Below are positions 34,946 to 43,453 of a stretch of DNA of 64,000 nucleotides, in pieces. Within the stretch, counting starts at the first letter, position 1, and each line of letters begins with the position of its first letter. This stretch comes from Acidobacteriota bacterium (GTDB taxonomy: Bacteria > Acidobacteriota > Blastocatellia > Pyrinomonadales > Pyrinomonadaceae), in NCBI GenBank assembly GCA_003223025.1, contig QHXR01000003.1, forward strand, positions 137,697 through 201,696, written 5' to 3'. Both the position numbers and the translations under genes were made by a program. The notes beneath the pieces were generated by a model, which was given only the letters and a program-made list of their open reading frames with translations, made no database searches and was not told where the DNA came from.

Positions 34946-36112
34946 ATGAATACAAACCTAGTAATAAATCCTCTCGCTACTATTGAGATCGAAGACAGCG
35001 GTGACGTGATTTGCCTGGGCCCAGTGCCGGGCCGCGGGCTCCGTTTGTTGCGCGTGACGCAGCGCGAAGAGCCGCATCTGCACGAAGTGCTTACAGATCT
35101 GTCGCTCATGGGTCTTCGCAATCTGAGTATCGAAAGCGATGTCACTTCGCGCGAGATCGAGCTACTTGAGGAATGCGGTGGAGTCGTGACCCCGGATTCC
35201 ATACCGGAAATGCCGTTGTTTGCATGTCAGTTGGACGAAGTCGAAGCCCATCCCGATTTGCCGGACCGGCTCATCGTTGATCCGACATTTGAATTTCAGC
35301 CATTCGATCTGGCGAATTTTCGTTCGTGGATCCATGCCCGCCATTTTTCTCCCTACCAGGCGACGGTCTGGGTGACGGACGCGTTCACTGGAATAAAATG
35401 GGGCCACTGGTTAACCACAGCGCAGGCGGAAATAGTCGGAGAGCTGAAGCCCGGTACCGAACCGCCCAACACGCTCACCCGAGAGCTCGCCTCAAAACTT
35501 TTCACCGCCGGTGTGCTGATCGATCCTGAACTTTCTGCGTCGTTGATCGCGACCCGCGAAAAATCGATGCTTGCCGAAAGCTTCGCGCGGGATGGCTATG
35601 TTGTTATCTACGACGTCATTCCGGCCGCCCAACTCAGAGCATTGCAAACTTTCTATCGCAAGTTCTGTGGACAGGGGTTTATGCCATTCGGCGACGCTCA
35701 AGTACCACTCCGGTTTGCGCGAAACGATGAAGCGGTAGCAAGTCACCTTCATCTCGGACTGACCACGCTAATGAACCGTCTCGCACCGGCGCCGGTGAAA
35801 CCGACCTACGTATACAGCGCGGTTTACATCGAAGGCTCAGAGCTCGCACCACATGTGGATCGAGCGGAGTGCATCTACAGTTTTTCATTGCAGTTGGATT
35901 TCACGCCCGAACCAAAGGATGGTGTCTCGCCGTGGGCTCTGTACATTTCACCGAATTCCCCGACGGAGGCCGACCCTGAAAAAGACCGGGCGATCAATCT
36001 GCCGAACGGGAGCTGTCTTGTTTATAAAGGAGCCGACCTAATGCATTACCGGACGCCTCTCCCGGAAGGTTGTCGCTCGACGTCGCTTTTTTTCCACTAC
36101 ATTCCCGCATAA
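34946..36112 (+). CDS. Putative 2-oxoglutarate/Fe(II) oxygenase-like protein with unknown N-terminal domain
   Basis: A 388-residue soluble protein. The C-terminal half has a jelly-roll-like pattern: FARDGYVVIYDVIPAAQLRA, YIEGSELAPHVDRAECIYSF with an H-x-D metal pair, and GADLMHYRTPLPEGCRSTSL supplying a distal His and an Arg that could bind 2-oxoglutarate. This matches the H-x-D...H facial triad of Fe(II) oxygenases. The first 200 residues (GLRLLRVTQREEPHLHEVLT...) are not recognised. No precursor peptide or partner gene is apparent nearby. Function is inferred from pattern only. Confidence 0.6.
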   Translation: MNTNLVINPLATIEIEDSGDVICLGPVPGRGLRLLRVTQREEPHLHEVLTDLSLMGLRNLSIESDVTSREIELLEECGGVVTPDSIPEMPLFACQLDEVEAHPDLPDRLIVDPTFEFQPFDLANFRSWIHARHFSPYQATVWVTDAFTGIKWGHWLTTAQAEIVGELKPGTEPPNTLTRELASKLFTAGVLIDPELSASLIATREKSMLAESFARDGYVVIYDVIPAAQLRALQTFYRKFCGQGFMPFGDAQVPLRFARNDEAVASHLHLGLTTLMNRLAPAPVKPTYVYSAVYIEGSELAPHVDRAECIYSFSLQLDFTPEPKDGVSPWALYISPNSPTEADPEKDRAINLPNGSCLVYKGADLMHYRTPLPEGCRSTSLFFHYIPA

Positions 36113-36178
36113 CTTAATACGTTGAAATTTGACTGCATTATCCGCCACCCATAAAATTTCAGCAGCAGAAACTCAGCC

Positions 36179-37735
36179 ATGACAACAATAGGAATTCCGA
36201 AAGAGATCCATCCCGGCGAGCGCCGCGTCGCCGCCACACCGCAAACGATACTTAAACTCAAGAAACTCGGTTTCGACGTCGCCGTCGAAGCGGGTGCGGG
36301 AAATGAGATCAACGCGAGCGACGCCGAGTATCAGGAAGCCGGAGCATCGATCATCTCTGACGCGGCCGAGCTTTGGCGCACGTCCGATGTCGTGATGAAA
36401 GTCCGACCGCCTGAGGATAACGAGGCAGAGCTTATCCGCGATGGCGGATGGCTCGTCGGATTCGTCTGGCCCGGTCAGAATCGCGACATCGTCGACCGGC
36501 TCGCGAAAAAGAACGCGACGGTCTTTGCGATGGACAGCGTGCCGCGGATCACGCGTGCGCAAAAGATGGACACGCTCTCGGCGATGGCGAACATCGCCGG
36601 ATATCGCGCGATCATCGAGGCCGCGAATAATTTTCCGCGATTTTTTACCGGACAGATCACGGCCGCCGGCCGAATCGATCCGGCAAAAGTTTTGGTCATC
36701 GGCGCCGGAGTCGCGGGACTGTCGGCGATCGGCGCGGCGAAGGGTTTGGGTGCGATCGTCCGCGCGTTCGATCCGCGTTCCGCGACAAAAGACCAGGTCG
36801 GTTCGATGGGGGCGGAGTTTCTGGAGCTCGATGTAAAAGAAGAAGGCGAAGGAAAAGGCGGCTACGCAAAGGAGATGTCCGACTCGTTTCTCAAAGCCGA
36901 GATGGCGTTGTTTGCGCAGCAGGCGATGCAGGTCGACATCATTGTCACGACGGCGCTCATTCCCGGAAAGCCTGCACCGAAATTGATCACGAAAGGAATG
37001 GTCGAGTCGATGAAGCCGGGTTCGGTGATCGTCGATCTCGCAGCCGAGCAAGGCGGCAACTGCGCACTTACCGAACCGGGCAGCATCGTTCATCACAAGG
37101 GCGTGACGATCGTCGGCTACACGGATCTGCCGTCGCGAATGGCTTCGATGTCCTCGCAACTTTACGGCGCGACGGTGACCGCGCTACTCGACGAATTACA
37201 GGACGACGAAGGCAAGCTTCAGGTCGATCTCGAAAACGAGGTCGTCCGCGGAGCGGTCGTCCTGGATCACGGAAAAATGATGTGGCCGCCGCCGCTTCCG
37301 CCGGCGCCTCCCGAACCGGGGGTACCAACGAAAAGTTCCGCGAGCGTCGCGGTTGCGAAAGCAAAGTCTTCCGCGCATGGCGCAGATGACGGAGCGGGTA
37401 TTAATCCGATCGTTCTCGTCGTCATCGGCCTAGTTTTGATCGGTCTTGGAGTTGTCGCTCCCGAATCGAAGCTTTCGCACTTCACAGTTTTCATGCTCGC
37501 GATCTTTGTCGGATTCCAGGTTGTGTGGAACGTAAAACCGGCGCTTCACACACCGCTCATGAGCGTAACGAATGCGATCAGCGGCATCATTCTCGTCGGC
37601 GGCATCCTGCAGTTGTCCGGATCGAACTTTAATTTGACCTCGATCCTCGGCGCCGTCGCAGTGTTAATTGCGGCGATAAACATCGCGGGTGGATTTTTGG
37701 TGACGAATCGAATGTTGGCGATGTTTAGGAAGTGA
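36179..37735 (+). CDS. pntA: NAD(P) transhydrogenase alpha subunit
   Basis: Part of the proton-translocating transhydrogenase that makes NADPH from NADH at the expense of proton-motive force. The NAD-binding dI domain ([56 protein letters not shown]) is fused through a Pro/Ala linker to a dII part with four hydrophobic helices ([20 protein letters not shown] onward). At 518 residues it is the full-length, E. coli-like form, not the split pntAA/pntAB form. The pntB gene lies 1.8 kb downstream, separated by three insertions or genes. Confidence 0.95.
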   Translation: MTTIGIPKEIHPGERRVAATPQTILKLKKLGFDVAVEAGAGNEINASDAEYQEAGASIISDAAELWRTSDVVMKVRPPEDNEAELIRDGGWLVGFVWPGQNRDIVDRLAKKNATVFAMDSVPRITRAQKMDTLSAMANIAGYRAIIEAANNFPRFFTGQITAAGRIDPAKVLVIGAGVAGLSAIGAAKGLGAIVRAFDPRSATKDQVGSMGAEFLELDVKEEGEGKGGYAKEMSDSFLKAEMALFAQQAMQVDIIVTTALIPGKPAPKLITKGMVESMKPGSVIVDLAAEQGGNCALTEPGSIVHHKGVTIVGYTDLPSRMASMSSQLYGATVTALLDELQDDEGKLQVDLENEVVRGAVVLDHGKMMWPPPLPPAPPEPGVPTKSSASVAVAKAKSSAHGADDGAGINPIVLVVIGLVLIGLGVVAPESKLSHFTVFMLAIFVGFQVVWNVKPALHTPLMSVTNAISGIILVGGILQLSGSNFNLTSILGAVAVLIAAINIAGGFLVTNRMLAMFRK

Positions 37736-37741
37736 AGGACT

Positions 37742-38203
37742 ATGGCGGGCGCGAAGATCGATTACGGATTCCGTCGCGAAGGAATTCATTATGAGTTCGA
37801 CGGGAAAGTGGTCGATATAGATTTCACCTGGTGCAACGGCGATCGCATTTACACGGACTCCATCGATCGTTGGAATGATGACGAAACGATTTCCGACAAG
37901 GACAAGAGAAAGGTTTTATCGGATGTTTTGCGGTTTACAAATGAGGTTCGCAGAGCAATTGTGGTCGTGAGTACGGACGATCCCTCTCAAAAGCTATGGG
38001 AAGAGGTGTGCCGTGAGCTTTCGAGTCTTGTCCAAGGAATCGAATACACATCCGATCAGAAACAAAGGCACTTCGAGCGAGAGATGTATTTAGGAACTCT
38101 CCGGCGTGGTCTTGGACTCAACATCAACGGCGTCGAAATACGAACTGAAGATGAGTTGGATCAGGTACTAACGAAACTAACGAAGCGATCGCGGTCGGAT
38201 TAA
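37742..38203 (+). CDS. Hypothetical soluble protein
   Basis: A 153-residue acidic cytoplasmic protein, 6 bp after pntA, with AAGGA a few nt upstream of its ATG. The first 60 residues contain beta strands (YEFDGKVVDIDFTWCNGDRI); the rest is helical (KVLSDVLRFTNEVRRAIVVV). No family is recognised. The close spacing implies co-transcription with pntA. Confidence 0.65.
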   Translation: MAGAKIDYGFRREGIHYEFDGKVVDIDFTWCNGDRIYTDSIDRWNDDETISDKDKRKVLSDVLRFTNEVRRAIVVVSTDDPSQKLWEEVCRELSSLVQGIEYTSDQKQRHFEREMYLGTLRRGLGLNINGVEIRTEDELDQVLTKLTKRSRSD

Positions 38204-38293
38204 AGTTCAGTACAGTTTCTTGTGTCCTTCCGAACCGCTATCTTATTGAACATACCGCTCTATCGGTGGATTTGACCGCGATAGCGGTCCGGC

Positions 38294-38887
38294 GAATTTA
38301 GCCGTGGGTCTTAACCCACGGTACTTTGACAACAAGGAGGCGTCGCGTAGCGACGCACGGATAAGATGGCGAATACATACTCCCAGTGTTTCTACCATTT
38401 CGTTTTCAGTACAAAGGAACGAGCACGTTTCATCTTTCCCGACATTGAAGGACGGGTCTGGTCATATATTGGTGGCATCGCGAAGAACCATAAGATGTCG
38501 GCGGTACAAGTCGGTGGCATCGAAGATCATATCCACGCCCTTATTATGGCGAAGCCATCGTGGGCACCGAGCGACATCGCCAAACTCATGAAGGGCGAAT
38601 CGTCGAAGTGGATCCACGAGGAATTTGACGAGTTGAGAAGGTTCGGTTGGCAGGACGGATACGCGGTATTTACCGTAAGCAAATCGATCTTGCCGAAGGT
38701 GGTCGATTATATAAAAGACCAAAGGATTCATCATTCGACGAAAACATTCGAGGAAGAATACCTCGAGCTGCTTCAATTGCATGGCGTCGAATATGATGAG
38801 CGATATTTGTTTGGTTGATTCGTGCGTCGCTACGCGACGCGGTCGTGTTGTCGCCGGTACCGTGGGTTAAGACCCACGGCTAAATTC
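38294..38887 (+). mobile_element. RAYT element with long terminal inverted repeats
   Basis: A 594-bp unit. Outer 31-bp arms are exact inverted repeats (38294-38324, begins GAATTTAGCCGTGGGTCTTA, and 38857-38887). Each contains its own palindrome CCGTGGGT..ACCCACGG. Inner 20-bp arms (38340-38359 and 38821-38840, GCGTCGCGTAGCGACGCACG) are also exact and self-palindromic. The transposase gene fills the middle. This is the organisation of a REP-associated tyrosine transposase bracketed by its REP hairpins. Confidence 0.85.
38366..38818 (+). CDS. REP-associated tyrosine transposase (IS200/IS605 Y1 superfamily)
   Basis: A 150-residue Y1 HUH transposase. The family opening is CFYHFVFSTKERARF. The metal-binding HUH pair is H55-I-H57 in EDHIHALIM, and the catalytic tyrosine is Y115 in VVDYIKDQRIHH. 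The C-terminus TFEEEYLELLQLHGVEYDERYLFG is intact, unlike that of the second copy at 41518. RAYTs nick and move or maintain REP hairpins. It sits inside a symmetrical pair of inverted repeats between pntA and pntB. Confidence 0.92.
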   Translation: MANTYSQCFYHFVFSTKERARFIFPDIEGRVWSYIGGIAKNHKMSAVQVGGIEDHIHALIMAKPSWAPSDIAKLMKGESSKWIHEEFDELRRFGWQDGYAVFTVSKSILPKVVDYIKDQRIHHSTKTFEEEYLELLQLHGVEYDERYLFG

Positions 38888-38938
38888 GGTCAGTCGCTAT
38901 CGCGACGAAGAGCCTTGACGCACCTGCATGCCGAGCAA

Positions 38939-39580
38939 ATGGAATCTGTGAAATACAAAATGAAATTCTTTGCCGTCACCCTCGTCATCATCGCTGCACT
39001 ATCGACGGTGTTGAGCGCTCAGAATGAAAATATCCGCGGGATCGTCCGCACCGCGTCCGGAGTGCTCGTCGTTTGGAATGAACCGGGGAATAATTTCACG
39101 CTCGATGTAAAAGGATCGGACTTTGAAAGCATTCCGAACACTCAGGTCGCGTTTCTTCTCGATGGAAAATTCTTGCAGGTTGTTACTGCGGCGACTAGCG
39201 ATGTGCTGGCTGAATCTCAGGCCCAGAAAAAACTCGATGACAACGACCTATTAATTGCTCACCAGACGTGGGAGACAAAGTACGTCAAAAACGATGCCGG
39301 ATCGAAGCCTAAGATCAGTTCCGAATTCATCAAACTTTCGAATGGAAAAACCGCCTTGCTTTGGAGCTATCGGATGTCAGAAAAAACTGATGAGGAACGT
39401 CCCGTGTTTTTGACGGTCGTGAAAGACGACCACATCCTGGAATTAAATGGAAAGATTACGACAAAGGTAACACAAACCGTCACGCGCAATTTCTTGCTCG
39501 AAACGATTCAAACTCTGAAGACCTCGACCAACCCATTGACTCAGGAAGAAGCACAGCGACGCGCCAGAAAGCCGAACTAA
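38939..39580 (+). CDS. Exported protein of unknown function
   Basis: About 213 residues with a signal peptide (FFAVTLVIIAALSTVLSAQ). The mature part is mixed alpha/beta (GIVRTASGVLVVWNEPGNNF; FIKLSNGKTALLWSYRMSEK; VFLTVVKDDHILELNGKI). No family is recognised. Start choice is open: ATG 38939, GTG 38948 and ATG 38960 all keep the signal peptide and none has a good ribosome binding site. The RAYT element ends 51 bp upstream and may have displaced its original promoter. The pntB ATG follows the stop without any gap. Confidence 0.7.
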   Translation: MESVKYKMKFFAVTLVIIAALSTVLSAQNENIRGIVRTASGVLVVWNEPGNNFTLDVKGSDFESIPNTQVAFLLDGKFLQVVTAATSDVLAESQAQKKLDDNDLLIAHQTWETKYVKNDAGSKPKISSEFIKLSNGKTALLWSYRMSEKTDEERPVFLTVVKDDHILELNGKITTKVTQTVTRNFLLETIQTLKTSTNPLTQEEAQRRARKPN

Positions 39581-40984
39581 ATGAAAACAAGTCTGATCAC
39601 AATTGCATACATCGCCGCGAGCGCGTTGTTTATCTTGAGCCTCGGCGGTCTGTCGAAGCAGGAGACCGCACGTCGCGGAAACTGGTACGGCATCATCGGG
39701 ATGCTGATCGCGCTCGGAGCGACAGTCGCGGCGATGAAGGATGGCAACTACGCACTTCTTGCCGGAGCCCTAATTCCCGGATTGATCGTCGGTGGAATTC
39801 TTGCGTCGCGTGTGCAGATGACGGCGATGCCGCAACTCGTCGCGGCATTGCACAGCTTCGTTGGAATGGCGGCGGTACTCGTCGGATTCGCGACTTATCT
39901 CGGCCCACAGGAAAAGATGACGACGGCGGAGCAGAACATTCATCTCGTCGAAATTTTTATCGGTGTGTGCATCGGTGCCGTGACATTCACAGGTTCGGTG
40001 ATCGCGTTTCTAAAGCTGCAAGGCACGATGTCGGGCAAACCTCTGATGATTCCCGGTCGACATTTGATCAATCTGATTATGCTATTCGTGACGATCGGAC
40101 TCGGAGTGGCTTTCTTTGTGTCGCCTGACGCCGCGACCGGACAATGGCCGCTGCTCATCGCAACGATCATCACAGGAATACTCGGTGCACATTTCGTGAT
40201 GGCGATCGGCGGAGCTGACATGCCGGTCGTTGTGTCGATGCTCAACAGTTATTCGGGATGGGCGGCGAGCGCGGCAGGCTTCATGCTCTCGAACGATCTG
40301 CTCATCATCACTGGTGCACTTGTCGGATCGTCGGGTGCGATCCTCAGTTACATCATGTGCCGCGGCATGAACCGCTCCTTCGTCAGTGTGATGCTCGGCG
40401 GATTTGGGACCGAAGGCGGAACGACCGCGACATCCGCGAGCGGCGAACCGCAAGGTGAAGTTCGTTCCGTCGACGCGCCGACCGCGGCGTCGATGCTTCA
40501 GCAGTCGAAAAAGGTGATCATCGTTCCTGGCTACGGACTCGCGGTCGCACAAGCTCAGCACTCACTCGCCGAGGTCGTGAAGATCTTGACGGAAGCGGGG
40601 ACCGAAGTTAAGTTCGCGATCCATCCCGTCGCCGGCCGTCTGCCCGGTCACATGAACGTCCTCCTCGCCGAAGCGAACATTCCATACGACATCGTTTTCG
40701 AGATGGACGAGATCAACAACGAGTTCAACGGCACGGATGTCAGTTGGGTGATCGGTGCGAACGACATCGTCAATCCATCCGCCCTCGACGATCCCGCCTC
40801 CCCGATCGCCGGCATGCCGGTCCTCCACGTCTGGGAGGCGAGAGACACGATCGTCATGAAACGCTCAATGGCGAGCGGTTATGCCGGTGTCGATAATCCG
40901 TTGTTCTACAAGGAAAACACGTTGATGTTGTTCGGAGATGCGAAGAAAGTCGTGGATGAGATTTTGACGGCGATGCGGGCATAG
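39581..40984 (+). CDS. pntB: NAD(P) transhydrogenase beta subunit
   Basis: Membrane dII plus NADP-binding dIII partner of PntA. About nine hydrophobic helices occupy residues 1-260 ([20 protein letters not shown] onward; [20 protein letters not shown]). The dIII domain follows with [20 protein letters not shown] (nucleotide-binding), [20 protein letters not shown], and [20 protein letters not shown]. Length 467 residues is normal. It starts directly at the stop of the preceding exported protein. Confidence 0.96.
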   Translation: MKTSLITIAYIAASALFILSLGGLSKQETARRGNWYGIIGMLIALGATVAAMKDGNYALLAGALIPGLIVGGILASRVQMTAMPQLVAALHSFVGMAAVLVGFATYLGPQEKMTTAEQNIHLVEIFIGVCIGAVTFTGSVIAFLKLQGTMSGKPLMIPGRHLINLIMLFVTIGLGVAFFVSPDAATGQWPLLIATIITGILGAHFVMAIGGADMPVVVSMLNSYSGWAASAAGFMLSNDLLIITGALVGSSGAILSYIMCRGMNRSFVSVMLGGFGTEGGTTATSASGEPQGEVRSVDAPTAASMLQQSKKVIIVPGYGLAVAQAQHSLAEVVKILTEAGTEVKFAIHPVAGRLPGHMNVLLAEANIPYDIVFEMDEINNEFNGTDVSWVIGANDIVNPSALDDPASPIAGMPVLHVWEARDTIVMKRSMASGYAGVDNPLFYKENTLMLFGDAKKVVDEILTAMRA

Positions 40985-41042
40985 ATCGGTGCTCTCTGGG
41001 TACGAAACCCCCTCTCCTTTCCGGAATTGAAGTAATTTGTAA

Positions 41043-41464
41043 CCGAGCGTGGAACACGCGGTCACAACTTTAGCTACACATGTAGCGAAGCGGAATGTGT
41101 AGTACCGAACGCCTCTAGAATCAAGCGTGTGAAACACGCGTCCACACGATCCCAACGTCCGGCCCGTTCGATGACACCCGAACATTCCGTTTGATATGCG
41201 GTACGCGTGTTTCACACGCTCGGTCGTGTTACGTCTCAACTACACATTCCGCTTCGCTGCATGTGTAGTACCGCACGCCTCTCGAATCGAGCGTGTGAAA
41301 CACGCGTCCACACGATCCCAACGTCCGGCCCGTTCGATGACACCCCAACATTCCGTTTGATATGCGGTACGCGTGTTTCACACGCTCGGTCGTGCTACGT
41401 CTCAACTACACATTCCGCTTCGCTACATGTGTAGCTAAAGTTGTGACCCCGTGTTCCACGCTCG
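41043..41464. repeat. Symmetric REP-like block with a 166-bp tandem duplication
   Basis: The ends, 41043-41102 (GAGCGTGGAACACGCGGTCA...) and 41406-41464, are inverted copies of each other. Between them two 166-bp direct repeats (41101-41266 and 41267-41432) differ at only a few bases. Each contains the inverted pair GAGCGTGTGAAACACGCGT / ACGCGTGTTTCACACGCTC and a terminal hairpin CTACACAT...ATGTGTAG. There is no reading frame. This is the bulk of the 40985-41517 gap. Confidence 0.9.
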
Positions 41465-41517
41465 TTTAGAAATTACTCTGGTTCGAACGAGACGTGAGGT
41501 GTAATTACCAACGCACG

Positions 41518-41957
41518 TCACTCCCACAAATATTTCTCATCGAACTCCACGCGATGCAGACGCAATAACTCTTTATATTCGTCTTCGAACGTCTGTTTCT
41601 TGTGATGCTCTTTTGGTTTCGGATGTATTTGCGAACCGCTTCCGAGACTGACTCGCTCACCGAAAACGCTCCGTATCGACGCTGCCATCGGAATTTCGGT
41701 TCATGAGCGCGACGGATCCATCCCGACGAGATCGCTTTAGTCTGACGCAAAAAATCCGCAACCGTGATAACGGGTTTGATCCTGACGAGCATATGCAGGT
41801 GATCCGGCATACCGTTGATCTCGATCGGGATGCCCTGATGGTTTCGGACGATTCCGCCCATCTGCTTATAGAAATCCGGTTCCCAGGATTCTGAGATGAG
41901 TGGTAGACGATTCTTTGTACCGTAAATGATGTGGTAGAGAAGGTGTGTATGTGACAT
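41518..41957 (-). pseudogene. Second RAYT transposase, frameshifted near the C-terminus
   Basis: The N-terminal 115 residues match the RAYT family (HLLYHIIYGTKNRLPL; DHLHMLV as HUH motif; VRKYIRNQK with the catalytic Tyr). After the A4 run at 41611-41614 (minus strand CCAAAAGAG) the frame runs into unrelated sequence. Adding one A restores KEHHKKQTFEDEYKELLRLH and the family end EFDEKYLWE with stop TGA at 41518-41520. The intact homologue at 38366 shows the same C-terminus. So a 1-nt deletion has broken the gene, unless a ribosomal frameshift rescues it. REP-like repeats flank it on both sides. Confidence 0.85.
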
Positions 41958-42038
41958 TGGGAGATTTCACTTTGTCTAAAATATCTCCCCGACTGACGTA
42001 ATTTTGCCCGAACTCCGTCCCTGCGTCAACGGGCGGGA

Positions 42039-42134
42039 CGCGTGTTTCACACGCTCGCCTCGAAGGGCGCTCGTACTACACATTCCGCTTCGCTGCATGT
42101 GTAGCTAAAGTTGTGACCGCGTGTTCCACGCTCG
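42039..42134. repeat. REP-like element downstream copy 1
   Basis: Contains ACGCGTGTTTCACACGCTCG, then CTACACATTCCGCTTCGCTG, ATGTGTAGCTAAAGTTGTGA and CGCGTGTTCCACGCTCG, matching the right half of the block at 41043-41464. Each segment can form its own hairpin. Confidence 0.85.
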
Positions 42135-42218
42135 TTTCGAAATCGCTCGGGTCCAAAGGAGGTGAGTTCATGGGCATGGGCGTCATCGACTGGGTTCGCG
42201 AGTTTTCATCGGCACGGT

Positions 42219-42315
42219 CGCGTGTTTCACACGCTCGATGATGGTTGTGTTTCTACCTACACACTCCGCTTCGCTTCGTGTGTAGCTAAAGTTGTGGCCG
42301 CGTGTTCCACGCTCG
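42219..42315. repeat. REP-like element downstream copy 2
   Basis: The same order of segments as 42039-42134 with diverged internal bases (CTACACACTCCGCTTCGCTT; GTGTGTAGCTAAAGTTGTGG). Between the two copies (42135-42218) and from 42316 to 42449 no gene or other structure was found. Confidence 0.85.
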
Positions 42316-42449
42316 GCTCGAGATTACTCAAGTTTTAACGAACGGTGTGCTAGTCCGCGCACGATATCGACTTGGATCAACCCGTCGCCGACGAACAATT
42401 CGTGTATTAGATTCCCGGAACTATCTGTTCTCCACCGCGTGGTTGAGAA

Positions 42450-42866
42450 ATGAATTTCGCGCTCTGGACCACGTACTGGCTTTTCACGCAAACTGCCGCG
42501 ATTGTTATTTACCTCTGGCCGGTGTCGCTCGTTCTGACCTTGAACGCTTTGGCTGCGACGGCATTTTCGCGCGTCCCGGAAAATCCGTTGCCGCGCCTCG
42601 CTTTAATTACTCCTTTCATCTGGCCAATGCTGATCCTCTCCGTCGCCGGGGCGTGCTGGTACACCGGACCTAGGATGGACTTTTCGGCGATCCCGACGGT
42701 CGGGGTGACGATGATCTTTGGAATCCAGTTACTGCTGTCGGCTGGAATTATTTATCTGCTCGCGGGAAACCGGTGGTTCACGGCCTCGGTTTGTTTGATC
42801 GCGGGTTGGATCGGTTTGATAAGTTGGTTTCTCGCTGGAATGGCGCTGACGAATTTGTGGCTATGA
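42450..42866 (+). CDS. Small integral membrane protein, unknown function
   Basis: 138 residues with four predicted transmembrane helices (AAIVIYLWPVSLVLTLNALA; ALITPFIWPMLILSVAGACW; VGVTMIFGIQLLLSAGIIYL; ASVCLIAGWIGLISWFLAGM). No motif or family recognised. Its stop overlaps the convergent ferredoxin gene by 6 bp. REP elements lie just upstream. Confidence 0.7.
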   Translation: MNFALWTTYWLFTQTAAIVIYLWPVSLVLTLNALAATAFSRVPENPLPRLALITPFIWPMLILSVAGACWYTGPRMDFSAIPTVGVTMIFGIQLLLSAGIIYLLAGNRWFTASVCLIAGWIGLISWFLAGMALTNLWL

Positions 42867-43253
42867 ATCCATCTCGATCAACGCCAATCTCTCGACGATC
42901 TTTCCCTTCTCGAGATGATCTTCGATGATCTCGGGGACATCCTTCGCCTGAACCTGACCGTACCAGACGCCTTCGGGATAGACGAGCACGGCGACGCCGA
43001 TCGAGCAGAAGCCGACCGAGCCGCAGTCCGTCAGAACGACCTCGCCCATCGGATTCCGCCCTTTTGATTCCTTGCCCTGCCTTAGTCCTTTCGCTTCGAG
43101 GATCCGTTCGAATTCCGCCTTGACCTCCGAGCTTCCGACCTGCGAGCATGACTTTCCGGTACACACGAACACGTGTCGTTTGATCGGAGCTTTCATTACC
43201 GGAGCGAGTTTTTCTAATTGTTCCTGGTCGTCGATGAATTTAGGTATTGCCAT
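42861..43253 (-). CDS. (2Fe-2S) ferredoxin, thioredoxin-like type
   Basis: A 130-residue thioredoxin-fold ferredoxin. The cysteine pattern VCTGKSCSQVG ... LTDCGSVGFCSIGVAVLVYP matches the family of small NuoE-like ferredoxins with C-x4-C ... C-x4-C ligands. It probably carries electrons for an unidentified oxidoreductase. GGGAGGG lies 9 nt before the ATG. Confidence 0.9.
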   Translation of the reverse strand: MAIPKFIDDQEQLEKLAPVMKAPIKRHVFVCTGKSCSQVGSSEVKAEFERILEAKGLRQGKESKGRNPMGEVVLTDCGSVGFCSIGVAVLVYPEGVWYGQVQAKDVPEIIEDHLEKGKIVERLALIEMDS

Positions 43254-43453
43254 CTGTAAACACCCTCCCTACCGGGCGGGTTTCTGCCTGTCGTTTTCCG
43301 CTCCTTTTATTTTGCCACGAACGCCCCGTCCGCTGCATCGAAGAACCTACGCTTGTGGTAGAATCTCGTTTCAACTTTGCCTGAAATGCGGCTTGTTCGT
43401 CCGCAGTAAGTGCGGAGACTGGGGATGCGGCGGACATCGTTGCCCGCGTTAGA

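Noticed and set aside
41101-41432. Direct repeats considered as a CRISPR array
   Set aside because: Only two units of 166 bp, directly adjacent and internally palindromic; no short repeats with unique spacers and no cas genes.
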